DNA from: Variovorax sp. OV700 | GTDB taxonomy: Bacteria; Pseudomonadota; Gammaproteobacteria; Burkholderiales; Burkholderiaceae_C | Assembly (NCBI RefSeq): GCF_900099805.1 | Contig: NZ_FNDR01000005.1 | Coordinates: 467,312 to 531,311, forward strand | DNA: 64,000 nucleotides | Direction: 5' to 3' | The notes under the pieces: model-generated | What the model saw: the letters and a program-made list of their open reading frames with translations, nothing else | What the model was told of the DNA's origin: nothing | Databases searched by the model: none | Program-made: the position numbers and the translations under genes | Part shown: piece after piece, positions 43,701 to 54,209 of the stretch | Layout: every line of letters starts with the position of its first letter | How positions within the stretch are numbered: position 1 is the stretch's first letter

Positions 43701-43902
43701 GCGGCCGATCGTGCTCACGGCCGCGGCGGCCGTGTTGGCGATGATCCCGCTCTCCCGCAGCGTGTTCTGGGGGCCGATGGCTGTCGCCATCATGGGCGGC
43801 CTGATCGTGGCGACGGTATTGACCCTTCTGGCGCTGCCGGCAATGTACGCCGCAGCGTTCCGCGTCAAGCGGGAGCCGAAAGAGCTTCCGATTAGCGCTT
43901 AA
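40747..43902 (+). CDS. RND efflux permease
   Basis: A 1051-residue proton-driven exporter of the AcrB/MexF superfamily. An N-terminal cytoplasmic extension precedes TM1 (YLMVVLMVLGAFAYF), and DEDPPFTFRAMVVRTYWPGATAQQVAEQV opens the porter domain. TM4 carries LGLLVDDAIIAVEMMVRK with the paired aspartates. The text (EDPPFTFR, WVSVYFVPYLG-like) is typical of a clade often annotated as acriflavin resistance or multidrug transporters. It forms a two-gene operon with the adaptor. Confidence 0.93.
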   Translation: MTQGAATTDKPAGFNLSKWALDHAPLTRYLMVVLMVLGAFAYFQLGQDEDPPFTFRAMVVRTYWPGATAQQVAEQVTDRLERTLQEAPYADKIRSYSKPGESQIIFQIKDSSKPGDVANVWYTVRKKIGDIRNTLPPGIQGPFFNDDFGDVYGVIYALESDGFSYAELKTLADEVRQQLLRVKDVAKVDQFGVQDEKVYIEISQKRVAQLGLDFNAVLAQLGSQNAVESAGTIQSPLDVVQVRVAGQFTSVEQLREMPIRGSSGNQLKLGDIAEIHRGYVDPPAVKVHHQGKEVIALGVSMAKGGDIIALGKALRATTATIDQRLPAGVKLGQVQDQPVSVASSVNEFVGVLIEAVAIVLAVSIISLGLHKGGRFGWYIDMRPGLVVAITIPLVLAVTFLAMNYFGIGLHKISLGSLIIALGLLVDDAIIAVEMMVRKMEEGYDKVRAATFAYDVTAKPMLTGTLITAAGFLPIGIAKSVTGEYTFAIFAVTVIALVLSWIVSVYFVPYLGTLLLKVKPHDPNAPPHELFDTPFYNTFRRTVNWCVQHRWMTIGATVLIFALGIFGMGKVQQQFFPDSSRPEIMVDIWFPEGTSFPANEEVAKRVEQRIMKEEGVKTVSTWIGSGVPRFYLPLDQVFPQTNVSQLIVLAKDLKVRESLRIKLPALLAQEFPEVRGRVKLLPNGPPVPYPVQFRVIGTEPAQLRAHADEVKAVLRENANMRGVNDNWNESVKVIRLEVDQAKARALGVTSQAIAQASKTMFSGTTVGQYRENDLLIDIVLRQSADEREAISDIGNAYLPTTSGRSIPLTQIARPVFSWEPGVMWRENRDYAITVQGDVVEGLQGATVTEQLLPKLRQLEAGWHAAGQGGYRIEVAGAVEESSKGSASIVAGVPIMLFAVFTLLMLQLHSFSRSVLVFITGPMGIAGVAAALLLLNRPFGFVALLGVIALMGMIQRNAVILIDQIESDREAGVPAWDAIVESAVRRLRPIVLTAAAAVLAMIPLSRSVFWGPMAVAIMGGLIVATVLTLLALPAMYAAAFRVKREPKELPISA

Positions 43903-43925
43903 AATAGCCGGTTGACCGATTTCAG

Positions 43926-43977
43926 GCGGACGGTCTTTGGGCAGCGGGTATCCGTTGCACCAGGGCCGTCCGCTTTT
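43926..43977 (+). terminator. Terminator-like stem between the RND operon and tRNA-Leu
   Basis: GCGGACGGTC (43926-43935) and GGCCGTCCGC (43964-43973) pair with one wobble around a 28-base loop and are followed by TTTT. It would end the RND transcript 24 bases before tRNA-Leu(TAG). The long loop is unusual for a simple intrinsic terminator. Confidence 0.6.
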
Positions 43978-44001
43978 GCATTCACCTGAAAAATGGCAAT
44001 A

Positions 44002-44088
44002 GCGCGGGTGGCGAAATTGGTAGACGCACCAGGTTTAGGTCCTGACGTTCGCAAGAACGTGCCGGTTCGAGTCCGGCCCCGCGCACCA
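44002..44088 (+). tRNA. tRNA-Leu(TAG)
   Basis: A class II tRNA of 87 bases with encoded CCA. The acceptor arm GCGCGGG pairs with CCCGCGC. The anticodon loop TTTAGGT gives TAG, reading CUA and probably CUG by wobble. The variable arm ACGTTC-gcaa-GAACGT is a good hairpin. It lies 26 bases before the trigger factor gene, so it may be processed from a tRNA-tig transcript. Confidence 0.97.
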
Positions 44089-44114
44089 GCCACACCCCTC
44101 ACAAGGAAGACACC

Positions 44115-45431
44115 ATGACCGTGACCGTTGAAACTCTCGAGAAGCTCGAACGCAAGATCACGCTGACCCTGCCGGTCGGCACCATCCAGTCCGAAGTCGA
44201 TTCGCGCCTCAAGAAGCTCGCGCGCACCGTCAAGATGGACGGCTTCCGTCCGGGCAAGGTGCCGATGAACGTCGTGGCCCAGCGCTATGGCTACTCGGTG
44301 CACTACGAAGTCATGAACGACAAGGTCGGTGAGGCCTTCTCGCAAGCCGCCAACGAAGCCAAGCTGCGCGTGGCCGGCCAGCCCCGCATCACCGAGAAGG
44401 AAGAGTCGCCCGAAGGCCAGCTTGCCTTCGACGCGGTGTTCGAGGTGTTCCCCGAAGTCAAGATCAACGACCTGTCGGGCGCCGAAGTCGAGAAGCTCTC
44501 GGCCGAAGTGGGCGACGACGCCATCGACAAGACGCTCGACATCCTGCGCCGCCAGCGCCGTACCTTTGCCCAGCGCGCCCAAGACGCCGTGGCCCAGGAC
44601 GATGACCGCGTGACGGTCGACTTCGAAGGCAAGATCGACGGCGAGCCCTTCCAGGGCGGCAAGGCCGAAGACTTCCAGTTCGTCGTCGGCGAAGGCCAGA
44701 TGCTGAAGGAATTCGAAGACGCCGTGCGCGGCATGAAGGCCGGCGACAGCCGCACCTTCCCGCTGTCGTTCCCGGCCGACTACCACGGCAAGGACGTGGC
44801 CGGCAAGCAAGCCGACTTCATGGTCACCGTGAAGAAGATCGAGGCCTCGCACCTGCCTGAAGTCAACGAACAGCTCGCCAAGTCGCTCGGCATTGCCGAA
44901 GCCACTGTCGAAGGCCTGCGCGCCGACATCAAGAAGAACCTCGAGCGCGAAGTGAAGTTCCGCCTGCTGGCCCGCAACAAGAACGCCGTGATGGACACCC
45001 TGGTGGCCAACGCCGAGCTCGACCTGCCGAACGCCAGCGTGCAGTCCGAAGTGAACCGCATGGTCGAAGGCGCCCGCGCCGAGCTCAAGCAGCGCGGCAT
45101 CAAGGACGCCGACAAGGCGCCGATTCCCGACGAAGTGTTCCGTCCGCAAGCCGAGCGCCGCGTGCGCCTGGGCCTGGTCGTGGCCGAACTGGTGCGCGCC
45201 AACAACCTGCAGGCCAAGCCCGAGCAGATCAAGGCCCACATCGACGAGCTGGCTGCCAGCTACGAAAAGCCGGCCGACGTGGTGCGCTGGTATTTCAGCG
45301 ACAACAACCGCCTGGCCGAGGTCGAGGCGGTCGTCATCGAGAACAACGTGACCGAATTCGTGCTCGCCAAGGCCAAGGTCAACGAAAAGTCGGTGTCGTT
45401 CGACGAACTGATGGCGCAGCAGCAAGGCTGA
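44115..45431 (+). CDS. tig: Trigger factor
   Basis: A 438-residue ribosome-associated chaperone with peptidyl-prolyl isomerase activity that meets nascent chains at the tunnel exit. The ribosome-binding signature GFRPGKVP is near residue 37. The FKBP-like PPIase domain (about 150-245, DDRVTVDFEGKIDGEPFQGGKAEDFQFVVG) and the helical C-terminal domain with arms follow. It heads the tig-clpP-clpX-lon set of protein quality-control genes. A hairpin follows at 45472. Confidence 0.97.
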   Translation: MTVTVETLEKLERKITLTLPVGTIQSEVDSRLKKLARTVKMDGFRPGKVPMNVVAQRYGYSVHYEVMNDKVGEAFSQAANEAKLRVAGQPRITEKEESPEGQLAFDAVFEVFPEVKINDLSGAEVEKLSAEVGDDAIDKTLDILRRQRRTFAQRAQDAVAQDDDRVTVDFEGKIDGEPFQGGKAEDFQFVVGEGQMLKEFEDAVRGMKAGDSRTFPLSFPADYHGKDVAGKQADFMVTVKKIEASHLPEVNEQLAKSLGIAEATVEGLRADIKKNLEREVKFRLLARNKNAVMDTLVANAELDLPNASVQSEVNRMVEGARAELKQRGIKDADKAPIPDEVFRPQAERRVRLGLVVAELVRANNLQAKPEQIKAHIDELAASYEKPADVVRWYFSDNNRLAEVEAVVIENNVTEFVLAKAKVNEKSVSFDELMAQQQG

Positions 45432-45471
45432 GCGCCGCACCGTCCGGCCTGCGCCGCCGCCCGCGACGCCA

Positions 45472-45505
45472 ATGGGGCTTGTGCTTTGCGGCACGAGCCC
45501 CATTT
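45472..45505 (+). terminator. Hairpin between tig and clpP
   Basis: ATGGGGCTTGTGC (45472-45484) and GCACGAGCCCCAT (45491-45503) pair with one wobble around the loop TTTGCG and are followed by only three T (45503-45505, the first of them the last paired base). It probably lowers read-through from tig into clpP rather than blocking it. Confidence 0.6.
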
Positions 45506-45563
45506 CACTCAGGCGTACAGTCAAATACGAACAGCGAACGAACCCCTTCCGGAGAGCAAATCA

Positions 45564-46172
45564 ATGAGCGCACAGGAAATCACAGGCCTCGGCATGATCC
45601 CGATGGTCATCGAGCAGTCGGGCCGCGGCGAGCGGTCTTACGACATCTACTCGCGTCTTCTCAAGGAACGCATCATTTTCCTGGTGGGCGAGGTGAACGA
45701 CCAGACCGCCAACCTCGTGGTGGCGCAGCTGCTGTTCCTGGAGAGCGAGAACCCGGACAAGGACATTTCGTTCTACATCAACTCCCCAGGCGGCAGCGTC
45801 AGCGCCGGCATGGCCATCTACGACACCATGCAGTTCATCAAGCCCGACGTTTCCACGATGTGCATCGGCTTCGCGGCCAGCATGGGCGCTTTCCTCTTGG
45901 CGGCCGGCGAAAAGGGCAAGCGCTTCTCGCTGCCCAATTCGAAAATCATGATTCACCAGGTGCTCGGCGGCGCGCGCGGCCAGGCCACGGACATCGAGAT
46001 CCATGCCCGCGACATCCTGCGCACCAAGGACCAGATGAACCGCATCCTGGCCGAACGCACGGGCCAGCCGCTCGAAAAAGTCAAGTCGGACACCGAACGC
46101 GACTATTTCCTGACCGCCGACGAGGCCAAGGACTACGGCCTGGTCGACCAGGTCATTGCCAAGCGCGGTTGA
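45564..46172 (+). CDS. clpP: ATP-dependent Clp protease proteolytic subunit
   Basis: A 202-residue serine protease forming a 14-subunit chamber with ClpX or ClpA. Catalytic residues are S106 ([10 protein letters not shown]), H131 (IMIHQVLGG) and D180 (KSDTERDYF), with the same spacing as E. coli ClpP. The start at 45564 matches the family; the short N-terminal piece is a propeptide. It is separated from clpX by a strong terminator, so the two can be uncoupled. Confidence 0.98.
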   Translation: MSAQEITGLGMIPMVIEQSGRGERSYDIYSRLLKERIIFLVGEVNDQTANLVVAQLLFLESENPDKDISFYINSPGGSVSAGMAIYDTMQFIKPDVSTMCIGFAASMGAFLLAAGEKGKRFSLPNSKIMIHQVLGGARGQATDIEIHARDILRTKDQMNRILAERTGQPLEKVKSDTERDYFLTADEAKDYGLVDQVIAKRG

Positions 46173-46213
46173 TCGGTAAAACCTGCGCCAAGGCGCCGGT
46201 GGCGCCAAAAAGG

Positions 46214-46254
46214 CAAAAGCGGCGTTTTCCACAAGGGAAACGCCGTTTTTGTTT
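46214..46254 (+). terminator. Intrinsic terminator between clpP and clpX
   Basis: CGGCGTTTTCC (46220-46230) pairs with GGGAAACGCCG (46235-46245) with one wobble and the loop ACAA, followed by TTTTT (46246-46250). It is the best terminator in this block. clpX therefore probably has its own promoter in the 39 bases after it or relies on read-through. Confidence 0.88.
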
Positions 46255-46293
46255 CGTTATCATTGTCCCTACCCCTTTACGAGGCACCTGTCC

Positions 46294-47559
46294 ATGGCCG
46301 ATAAAAAAGGCTCCTCCAGCGAAAAAACGCTTTATTGCTCGTTCTGCGGCAAGAGCCAGCATGAGGTCAAAAAGCTGATCGCGGGCCCTTCGGTCTTCAT
46401 TTGCGACGAGTGCATCGACCTTTGCAACGAAATCATCCGCGACGAGCTCCCGGCCGGTGAAGAGGCGCGCGAGGCGCGCAGCGACCTGCCCACGCCGCTG
46501 GAGATCAAGACCAACCTCGACAACTACGTGATCGGCCAGGAACCGGCCAAGCGCATGCTGTCTGTGGCGGTCTACAACCACTACAAGCGCCTGCGCCACA
46601 AGGAAAAGGCCAAGGGCGACGACGTCGAGCTCAGCAAGAGCAACATCCTCTTGATCGGGCCCACGGGCTCGGGAAAGACGCTGCTCGCGCAAACCCTCGC
46701 GCGCATGCTCGACGTGCCCTTCGTCATGGCCGACGCCACCACGCTGACCGAAGCCGGCTATGTGGGCGAGGACGTCGAGAACATCATCCAGAAGCTGCTG
46801 CAAAGCTGCAACTACGAGGTCGAGCGGGCCCAGCGCGGCATCGTCTACATCGACGAAATCGACAAGATCTCGCGCAAGTCGGACAACCCCTCAATCACCC
46901 GCGACGTGTCGGGCGAGGGCGTGCAACAGGCGCTCCTGAAGCTCATCGAAGGCACCATGGCCAGCGTGCCCCCGCAGGGCGGGCGCAAGCACCCGAACCA
47001 GGACTTTTTGCAGATCGACACGACCAACATCCTGTTCATCTGCGGCGGCGCCTTTGCCGGCCTGGAGAAGGTCATCGAAAACCGCACCGAGGCCTCTGGC
47101 ATCGGCTTCGGCGCTTCGGTCAAGAGCAAGGCGCAGCGGAGCATCACCGAAGTGTTCCGTGAAGTCGAACCTGAAGACCTGATCAAGTTCGGCCTCATTC
47201 CGGAACTCGTGGGCCGCATGCCCGTGGTGGCTTCGCTCGCCGAGCTCAGCGAGGACGCGCTGGTGCAGATCCTGACCGAACCCAAGAATGCCGTCGTCAA
47301 GCAGTTCACCAAGCTGCTGCAAATGGAAGGCGTCGACCTCGAGATCCGCCCCGCGGCGCTCAAGGCCATTGCGCGCAAGGCGCTCGCGCGCAAGACCGGC
47401 GCACGCGGATTGCGCTCCATCCTCGAGCAGTCGCTGATCGACACCATGTTCGAGCTGCCGAATGCCACCAACGTCGACAAGGTTGTGGTCGAAGAATCCA
47501 CAATCGATGAAAACAAGCCGCCGCTGCTCGTGTATCGCGAAGCGGCCAAGAAGGCCTGA
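46294..47559 (+). CDS. clpX: ATP-dependent Clp protease ATP-binding subunit ClpX
   Basis: A 421-residue AAA+ unfoldase that feeds proteins to ClpP. The N-terminal zinc-binding domain has C15, C18, C37 and C40 (CSFC, CDEC). Walker A is GPTGSGKT, Walker B is [10 protein letters not shown], and the sensor/arginine-finger region includes [13 protein letters not shown]. The ClpP-binding IGF-type loop is replaced by GIGFGA around residue 270, as in the family. The ATG at 46294 gives [15 protein letters not shown]. Confidence 0.98.
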   Translation: MADKKGSSSEKTLYCSFCGKSQHEVKKLIAGPSVFICDECIDLCNEIIRDELPAGEEAREARSDLPTPLEIKTNLDNYVIGQEPAKRMLSVAVYNHYKRLRHKEKAKGDDVELSKSNILLIGPTGSGKTLLAQTLARMLDVPFVMADATTLTEAGYVGEDVENIIQKLLQSCNYEVERAQRGIVYIDEIDKISRKSDNPSITRDVSGEGVQQALLKLIEGTMASVPPQGGRKHPNQDFLQIDTTNILFICGGAFAGLEKVIENRTEASGIGFGASVKSKAQRSITEVFREVEPEDLIKFGLIPELVGRMPVVASLAELSEDALVQILTEPKNAVVKQFTKLLQMEGVDLEIRPAALKAIARKALARKTGARGLRSILEQSLIDTMFELPNATNVDKVVVEESTIDENKPPLLVYREAAKKA

Positions 47560-47678
47560 ATGAACGCGGCGCCGGCTCTTCTCACCGAGGCTTCCGGCGC
47601 CTTCGACAAAGAACGGGCGCACGGGCTTGAAATGCCCGCAGGCCCATCCATCTTTGCCTGATCAATCAAAGGATATTC

Positions 47679-50117
<2,439 letters not shown>

Positions 50118-50127
50118 TCGGCGGAAC

Positions 50128-50157
50128 TTGCCGAGCCCCGAAAAAGTGTTCTATAAT
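50128..50157 (+). promoter_or_regulatory. Sigma-70 promoter of tRNA-Gly
   Basis: TTGCCG (50128-50133), an 18-base spacer and the perfect -10 box TATAAT (50152-50157) precede tRNA-Gly, with an expected start near 50164, eight bases before the mature 5' end. Confidence 0.7.
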
Positions 50158-50171
50158 TCGAGGCTCGAAAC

Positions 50172-50247
50172 GCGGGAATAGCTCAGTTGGTAGAGCGCAA
50201 CCTTGCCAAGGTTGAGGTCGAGAGTTCGAGACTCTTTTCCCGCTCCA
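50172..50247 (+). tRNA. tRNA-Gly(GCC)
   Basis: A 76-base class I tRNA with encoded CCA. Acceptor GCGGGAA pairs with TTCCCGC, and the anticodon loop TTGCCAA gives GCC, reading GGC and GGU. It has its own promoter and a strong terminator directly after it, so it is transcribed apart from the next tRNA. Confidence 0.97.
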
Positions 50248-50253
50248 GTTTTG

Positions 50254-50282
50254 AAAAAGGGAAGCACTGCTTCCCTTTTTTT
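50254..50282 (+). terminator. Intrinsic terminator after tRNA-Gly
   Basis: AAAAAGGGAAGC (50254-50265) pairs with GCTTCCCTTTTT (50269-50280) around ACT, and T continues to 50282. It works in both directions in principle, but no minus gene is nearby. Confidence 0.88.
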
Positions 50283-50311
50283 CGCGAGTTCGATTTCGTT
50301 TTCAGCAGCGT

Positions 50312-50385
50312 GGCGCGATAGCAAAGCGGTTATGCAACGGATTGCAAATCCGTCTAGCCCGGTTCGACTCCGGGTCGCGCCTCCA
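50312..50385 (+). tRNA. tRNA-Cys(GCA)
   Basis: A 74-base tRNA with encoded CCA. Acceptor GGCGCGA pairs with TCGCGCC; the anticodon loop TTGCAAA gives GCA. The D-arm is short, as in many tRNA-Cys. It is the middle member of the Gly-Cys-Leu cluster, lying between two hairpins. Confidence 0.96.
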
Positions 50386-50425
50386 CCTCTCCTGATCAAT
50401 TCGATCCACCCTCCATCGAAAAAAC

Positions 50426-50453
50426 AGCCCCGCCAACCTGCGTTGCCGGGGCT
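50426..50453 (+). terminator. Hairpin between tRNA-Cys and tRNA-Leu
   Basis: AGCCCCG (50426-50432) and CGGGGCT (50447-50453), extended inside by CAAC/GTTG, form a stem-loop followed by CGTTTCGTTT. The U-tract is broken, so it is a moderate terminator. Confidence 0.6.
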
Positions 50454-50490
50454 CGTTTCGTTTGGGTTATCGTCGATGTTCAAACCCGAG

Positions 50491-50582
50491 GCCCGGATGG
50501 TGAAATTGGTAGACACATCGGACTTAAAATCCGCCGCTTCCTTAATCGGGGCATACGGGTTCGACCCCCGTTCCGGGCACCA
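50491..50582 (+). tRNA. tRNA-Leu(TAA)
   Basis: A class II tRNA of 92 bases with encoded CCA. Acceptor GCCCGGA pairs with TCCGGGC. The anticodon loop CTTAAAA gives TAA, reading UUA and UUG. The variable arm is long. It is followed after 22 bases by the conserved small protein gene. Confidence 0.96.
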
Positions 50583-50604
50583 TACTTAGACAAGGGAGCA
50601 CTTC

Positions 50605-51240
50605 ATGCCTCGTTACAACGCTCCATTTGAAATTCATGTGCACGGCGACGTGCCGCTGCGGTCTGACGTCACCTTCGACCAGATCCAGGAAGCACTCAAG
50701 CCGCTGTGGGCCTATTCGGGCGCCAAGTCGCTGGCCGACGGCGCCACGAGCACCTACGAAGAAGAGCCCGGCATCCGTTTCGAGCAGAAGGACCACATGC
50801 TCCAGATGTGCTGGACCGTGCCGGGCGACGACGACTTTCGTCAGGCCCTCGACGAAATGTGCATGGCGCTGAACGAACTGTCGGAGCGCGGTGCGGCCAT
50901 CGAAGTCACCTTCTACGACACCGATTTCGACGAGGAAGAGGGCGACCCCGACGAAGAATCGCGCGACGATTTCCTGATGCTGTTTGTCGGCCCCAATCCG
51001 GCCGCGATCATGCAGGTGCAGCGCGACCTGCTGGTGGAAGACGTCGTCAACCTGATGGAGCGCCACTTCGATGGCGCCGAACTCGGCGGCGTCGTATCCG
51101 AAATCGATCGCCTCTTCAGCGACCGCTTCGATGCGCTCGTGAATTCGCTCGAGATCGGCAAGCGCCCGCGCGGCACCGGCGGCAGTGGCAGCGGCGGTGG
51201 TGGGCATGGCGGCGGCCGCCGTCCGCGCCACCTGCACTGA
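50605..51240 (+). CDS. Conserved protein with acidic core and Gly/His-rich tail (DUF6806-like)
   Basis: A 211-residue cytoplasmic protein starting MPRYNAPFEIHVHGDVPLRSDV. The centre is acidic (FYDTDFDEEEGDPDEESRDD) and residues about 186-211 form a tail of glycine, histidine and arginine that could bind metal or nucleic acid. I recall it as a DUF6806-type protein common in Comamonadaceae, without a known function. It lies 22 bases after tRNA-Leu(TAA), so it may share that transcript. Confidence 0.72.
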   Translation: MPRYNAPFEIHVHGDVPLRSDVTFDQIQEALKPLWAYSGAKSLADGATSTYEEEPGIRFEQKDHMLQMCWTVPGDDDFRQALDEMCMALNELSERGAAIEVTFYDTDFDEEEGDPDEESRDDFLMLFVGPNPAAIMQVQRDLLVEDVVNLMERHFDGAELGGVVSEIDRLFSDRFDALVNSLEIGKRPRGTGGSGSGGGGHGGGRRPRHLH

Positions 51241-51281
51241 CCCAGGCCAGCCGCTCTTCCGGCGCCGCGATTCACCGCCGC

Positions 51282-52583
51282 ATGGCGCTGTTCCCGTCTT
51301 CTGCCCTGAATGCCGGCGTGCGCAAGCGCGAGGTGTTCGGCTGGGCAATGTACGACTTTGCCAATTCGGGCTACACCACTGTCGTCATCACGGCCGTGTT
51401 CGCCGCCTACTTCGTGGGCGGCATCGCCAAGGGCGCGCCCTGGGCTGCCTTTGCATGGACCGCGGCGCTCAGCGTCTCCTACGCCATCGTGATGCTCTCC
51501 ATGCCCGCCATCGGGGCCTGGGCCGATCGGCACGCGGCCAAGAAGCGCGTGCTCGTCATCGCAACGGTGGGCTGTGTGCTTGGCACGGCAGCGCTTGCGC
51601 TCACGCCAAGCTTCTCGGGGGCCGCGGGCGTTGCGGTGGCCATGGGGCTGGTGATCGTCTCCAACACCTTCTATTCGTACGGCGAGTCGCTGACAGGCGC
51701 CTTCCTGCCCGAGCTCGCCACGGCCGAAGGCATGGGCAAGGTCAGCGGATGGGGTTGGGCCTTCGGCTACGTCGGCGGCATGCTCGCGCTCGGGTCGTGC
51801 CTGGCCTACGTGCTGTCCTCGCAGGCAAAAGGGCTGCCGGCATCGCACTTCGTGCCGGTCACGATGCTGATCACCGCGGCCATCTACGGCACGGCAGCCT
51901 GCGCCACGTTTGCGCTGCTGCCCGAGCGCGCGCGGCCCCGAACGGCCAGCGGTGCGCAGAGCGCCTGGCGGCAGTTGCGTGCTACGTTCCGCGAGGCACG
52001 CGCCTACCGCGACTTCATGTGGCTGCTGGTCTGCACCGTGTGCTACCAGGGCGGTGTGGCGGTGGCCATCACGCTTGCGGCCATCTATGCGGAACAGGTG
52101 ATCGGCTTCGTGGCGAGCGAGACGATGGTGCTGATCTTCGTGCTGAACATTGCGGCCGCGGTCGGCGCATTTGCCTTCGGATACGTACAAGACCGCATCG
52201 GCCACAAGATCGCGCTGGCTGGCACGCTGGTGGCGTGGATCGCGGTCTGCGTGATTGCGGCCATGGCCACCACCAAGGGCGCCTTCTGGTGGGCTGCCGC
52301 CATTGCCGGACTCTCCATGGGCTCGAGCCAGTCGGCCGGCCGTGCCATGACCGGCTACCTTGCGCCGCCGCGGCAACTGGCCGAATTCTTCGGACTCTGG
52401 ACCTTTTCCACGCGGCTGGCGAGCATCATCGGCCCGCTGATGTTCGGCGCCATCACGTGGGCTGCGGGCGGCAACCAGCGCATTGCCATTCTCTCGACCG
52501 CGGCCCTGTTCGTGGCGGGGCTGCTGCTGTTGCTGCCCGTTGACATGGCGCGCGGCCGGCAAGCCGCTTTGCACAGCCGTTAG
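51282..52583 (+). CDS. MFS transporter, UMF1 (Atg22-like) family
   Basis: A 433-residue permease with 12 predicted transmembrane segments. REVFGWAMYDFANSGYTTVVITAVFAAYF is the family signature, shared with Atg22-type vacuolar effluxers, and the text SNTFYSYGESLTGAFLPELA is also conserved. The usual MFS loop motif appears as GAWADRHAAKKR. Substrates are unknown; the eukaryotic relatives export amino acids. The ATG at 51282 lies 41 bases after the previous gene. Confidence 0.87.
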   Translation: MALFPSSALNAGVRKREVFGWAMYDFANSGYTTVVITAVFAAYFVGGIAKGAPWAAFAWTAALSVSYAIVMLSMPAIGAWADRHAAKKRVLVIATVGCVLGTAALALTPSFSGAAGVAVAMGLVIVSNTFYSYGESLTGAFLPELATAEGMGKVSGWGWAFGYVGGMLALGSCLAYVLSSQAKGLPASHFVPVTMLITAAIYGTAACATFALLPERARPRTASGAQSAWRQLRATFREARAYRDFMWLLVCTVCYQGGVAVAITLAAIYAEQVIGFVASETMVLIFVLNIAAAVGAFAFGYVQDRIGHKIALAGTLVAWIAVCVIAAMATTKGAFWWAAAIAGLSMGSSQSAGRAMTGYLAPPRQLAEFFGLWTFSTRLASIIGPLMFGAITWAAGGNQRIAILSTAALFVAGLLLLLPVDMARGRQAALHSR

Positions 52584-52605
52584 ACAGCCGATAGGGGCCC
52601 GCGGC

Positions 52606-53385
52606 TCAGGGCATCTGCTGCTGCAGGGATTTGGGCACGCGGTAGCGCTCGCCGTCGTAGCGCAACGTGACGGCGTTGAGCCGCGCGGGCAGGGCTTTCT
52701 CGGCGCAGCCCTGGTCTTCCTGCACCTGCGCGTGGCTCTGGACCAGCGTGCGCGCGAGTTGCAGGTCGGCGTAGCCGTTGCTCGCCGACTTGCCAACCGA
52801 AAGCATCGTGCGCAGCTTCTCGAGGCGGCCGGTGCACGTGCTGTCCCATCCGCCGCTGTCGTGGTCGAGTTCGACCTCCTGCAGCACCTGCCGAAGCTTG
52901 CTGCCGTGGTGCACGTAAAGGCGAATGGTTTCGCTCGCGACCGAGCTGCCTGGCGCGGTGCCCCTGTAGCGCACGCGCAGCCCGAAGGCGCGCGTGTCGG
53001 CCGACAGAACATAGCGCGCGGTGTCGATCCGGATGTCCTGGATCGCGGTGGCGCTGTCTTCGTCGAGGGCCTCGGGCTGGAAGATGCGGCCGATCACCGT
53101 GTCGCGTTCGGTGTTGCCGTTGTCGGGCCGCTGGATCAGCAGCAGCTCGAGATCGAAGACCTTGGCGCCCGTGCTGCTGGTCTCGCGCGGCACGGGCAGC
53201 ACCACGATGCTGCGCCCCGGAAAGGCAGGCCATGGCTTGCAGGCGGCGAGGCGCTCGTCGAGCGTGCGGTTCGGATGCAGCTTGGCGTGCATGCGCTCGG
53301 CCAGCCCACTCTCGCAGGCGGCATGGCAGAGGCCCGCGGCCGAAAGGCACAGCAGCAGCAGGCCGTGACGCAAAAAGGGACGCAT
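52606..53385 (-). CDS. Putative periplasmic protein of unknown function
   Basis: A 259-residue protein with a clear signal peptide (basic start, LLLLCLSAAGLCHA, cleavage near residue 22). Mature cysteines (for example C24, C49, a CTG and a GCA site) suggest disulfides. No known domain is recognised. It is last in the fumA-murI transcription unit, 14 bases after murI. Its end lies 22 bases from the converging MFS gene. Confidence 0.7.
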   Translation of the reverse strand: MRPFLRHGLLLLCLSAAGLCHAACESGLAERMHAKLHPNRTLDERLAACKPWPAFPGRSIVVLPVPRETSSTGAKVFDLELLLIQRPDNGNTERDTVIGRIFQPEALDEDSATAIQDIRIDTARYVLSADTRAFGLRVRYRGTAPGSSVASETIRLYVHHGSKLRQVLQEVELDHDSGGWDSTCTGRLEKLRTMLSVGKSASNGYADLQLARTLVQSHAQVQEDQGCAEKALPARLNAVTLRYDGERYRVPKSLQQQMP

Positions 53386-53399
53386 GCGGGTCGCGGGGT

Positions 53400-54209
53400 T
53401 CAGGTGGAGGTTGCAGCAGCCGCCGTCGCAGCTTGCGGCCGCCGTTGCAGCCAGTGCACGGCTGCGGCTTCGAGCAGGGCCAGATCCCCGCTGCCCTGCA
53501 GCAGCAGGCCGCCTTCACCGCCGTCCGCGAGGCGGCCCAGCGACCCCAGCACGCGCCGGGTCTGCTGCGCGACCGGCGCGCCGGTATCGATGAAGCGCAG
53601 CGCAGGCGGCGCGTGGCGCTGCAGTTCGCTCTTCACGAGGGGGTAGTGCGTGCAGCCGAGTACTACGGTGTCGACTTCGCCCGTCGCGTGTCCGAAGGGG
53701 CCGGCCTCGGCCATGTAGCGGGCGCAGAGCGTTTCGATGCCTGCCGTGTCGAAGCCCTCGATGGCTTTCACGAGGCCATCGCATGGCACGGCGCGAACAT
53801 TCGCGGATCCCGCGAAAGAGTCGCGCAGCGCCGCGTACTTGGCGCTGGCGAGTGTTCCGCGAGTGGCCATCACCGAGATGTGGCCGGTACGGCTCACCGC
53901 CACCGCGGGCTTGAGCGCAGGCTCCAGGCCCACGATGGGCAAGGCCGGATTCTCGGCGCGCAGCAGGTGGATCGCCGCCGTGGTGGCCGTGTTGCAAGCC
54001 ACCACCAGCGCCTTGATGCCGTGCTCTTGAATGAGCTGCTCGGCCACCTTGCGCGAGCGCTCGATCACATAGGCATCGCCGCGCTCGCCATAGGGTGCGA
54101 AAGCGGTGTCGGCGAAGTAGACGAAGCGTTCGTGCGGCAGTTCGGCGCGCAGCGCGGCAAGCACGCTGAGCCCGCCGACGCCGCTGTCGAAGACGCCTAT
54201 CAAGCTCAA
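53400..54209 (-). CDS. murI: Glutamate racemase
   Basis: A 269-residue cofactor-independent racemase that makes D-glutamate for peptidoglycan. The catalytic cysteines are C72 (VACNTATTA) and C186 (LGCTHYP). The FDSGVGGLSV start motif is at 7-16. No ATG lies near the conserved start: the frame begins with a TTG at 54209 that overlaps the fumA TGA (TTGA). Translation would therefore depend on termination of fumA. The usual family length is 265-285. Confidence 0.93.
   Translation of the reverse strand: MSLIGVFDSGVGGLSVLAALRAELPHERFVYFADTAFAPYGERGDAYVIERSRKVAEQLIQEHGIKALVVACNTATTAAIHLLRAENPALPIVGLEPALKPAVAVSRTGHISVMATRGTLASAKYAALRDSFAGSANVRAVPCDGLVKAIEGFDTAGIETLCARYMAEAGPFGHATGEVDTVVLGCTHYPLVKSELQRHAPPALRFIDTGAPVAQQTRRVLGSLGRLADGGEGGLLLQGSGDLALLEAAAVHWLQRRPQAATAAAATST

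Noticed and set aside
47626..47647. CTTGAAA followed by CCCAT before lon, resembling a sigma-32 heat-shock promoter
   Set aside because: The spacing between the two boxes is about 10-11 bases instead of 13-15 and the second box lacks one C, so I do not call it.
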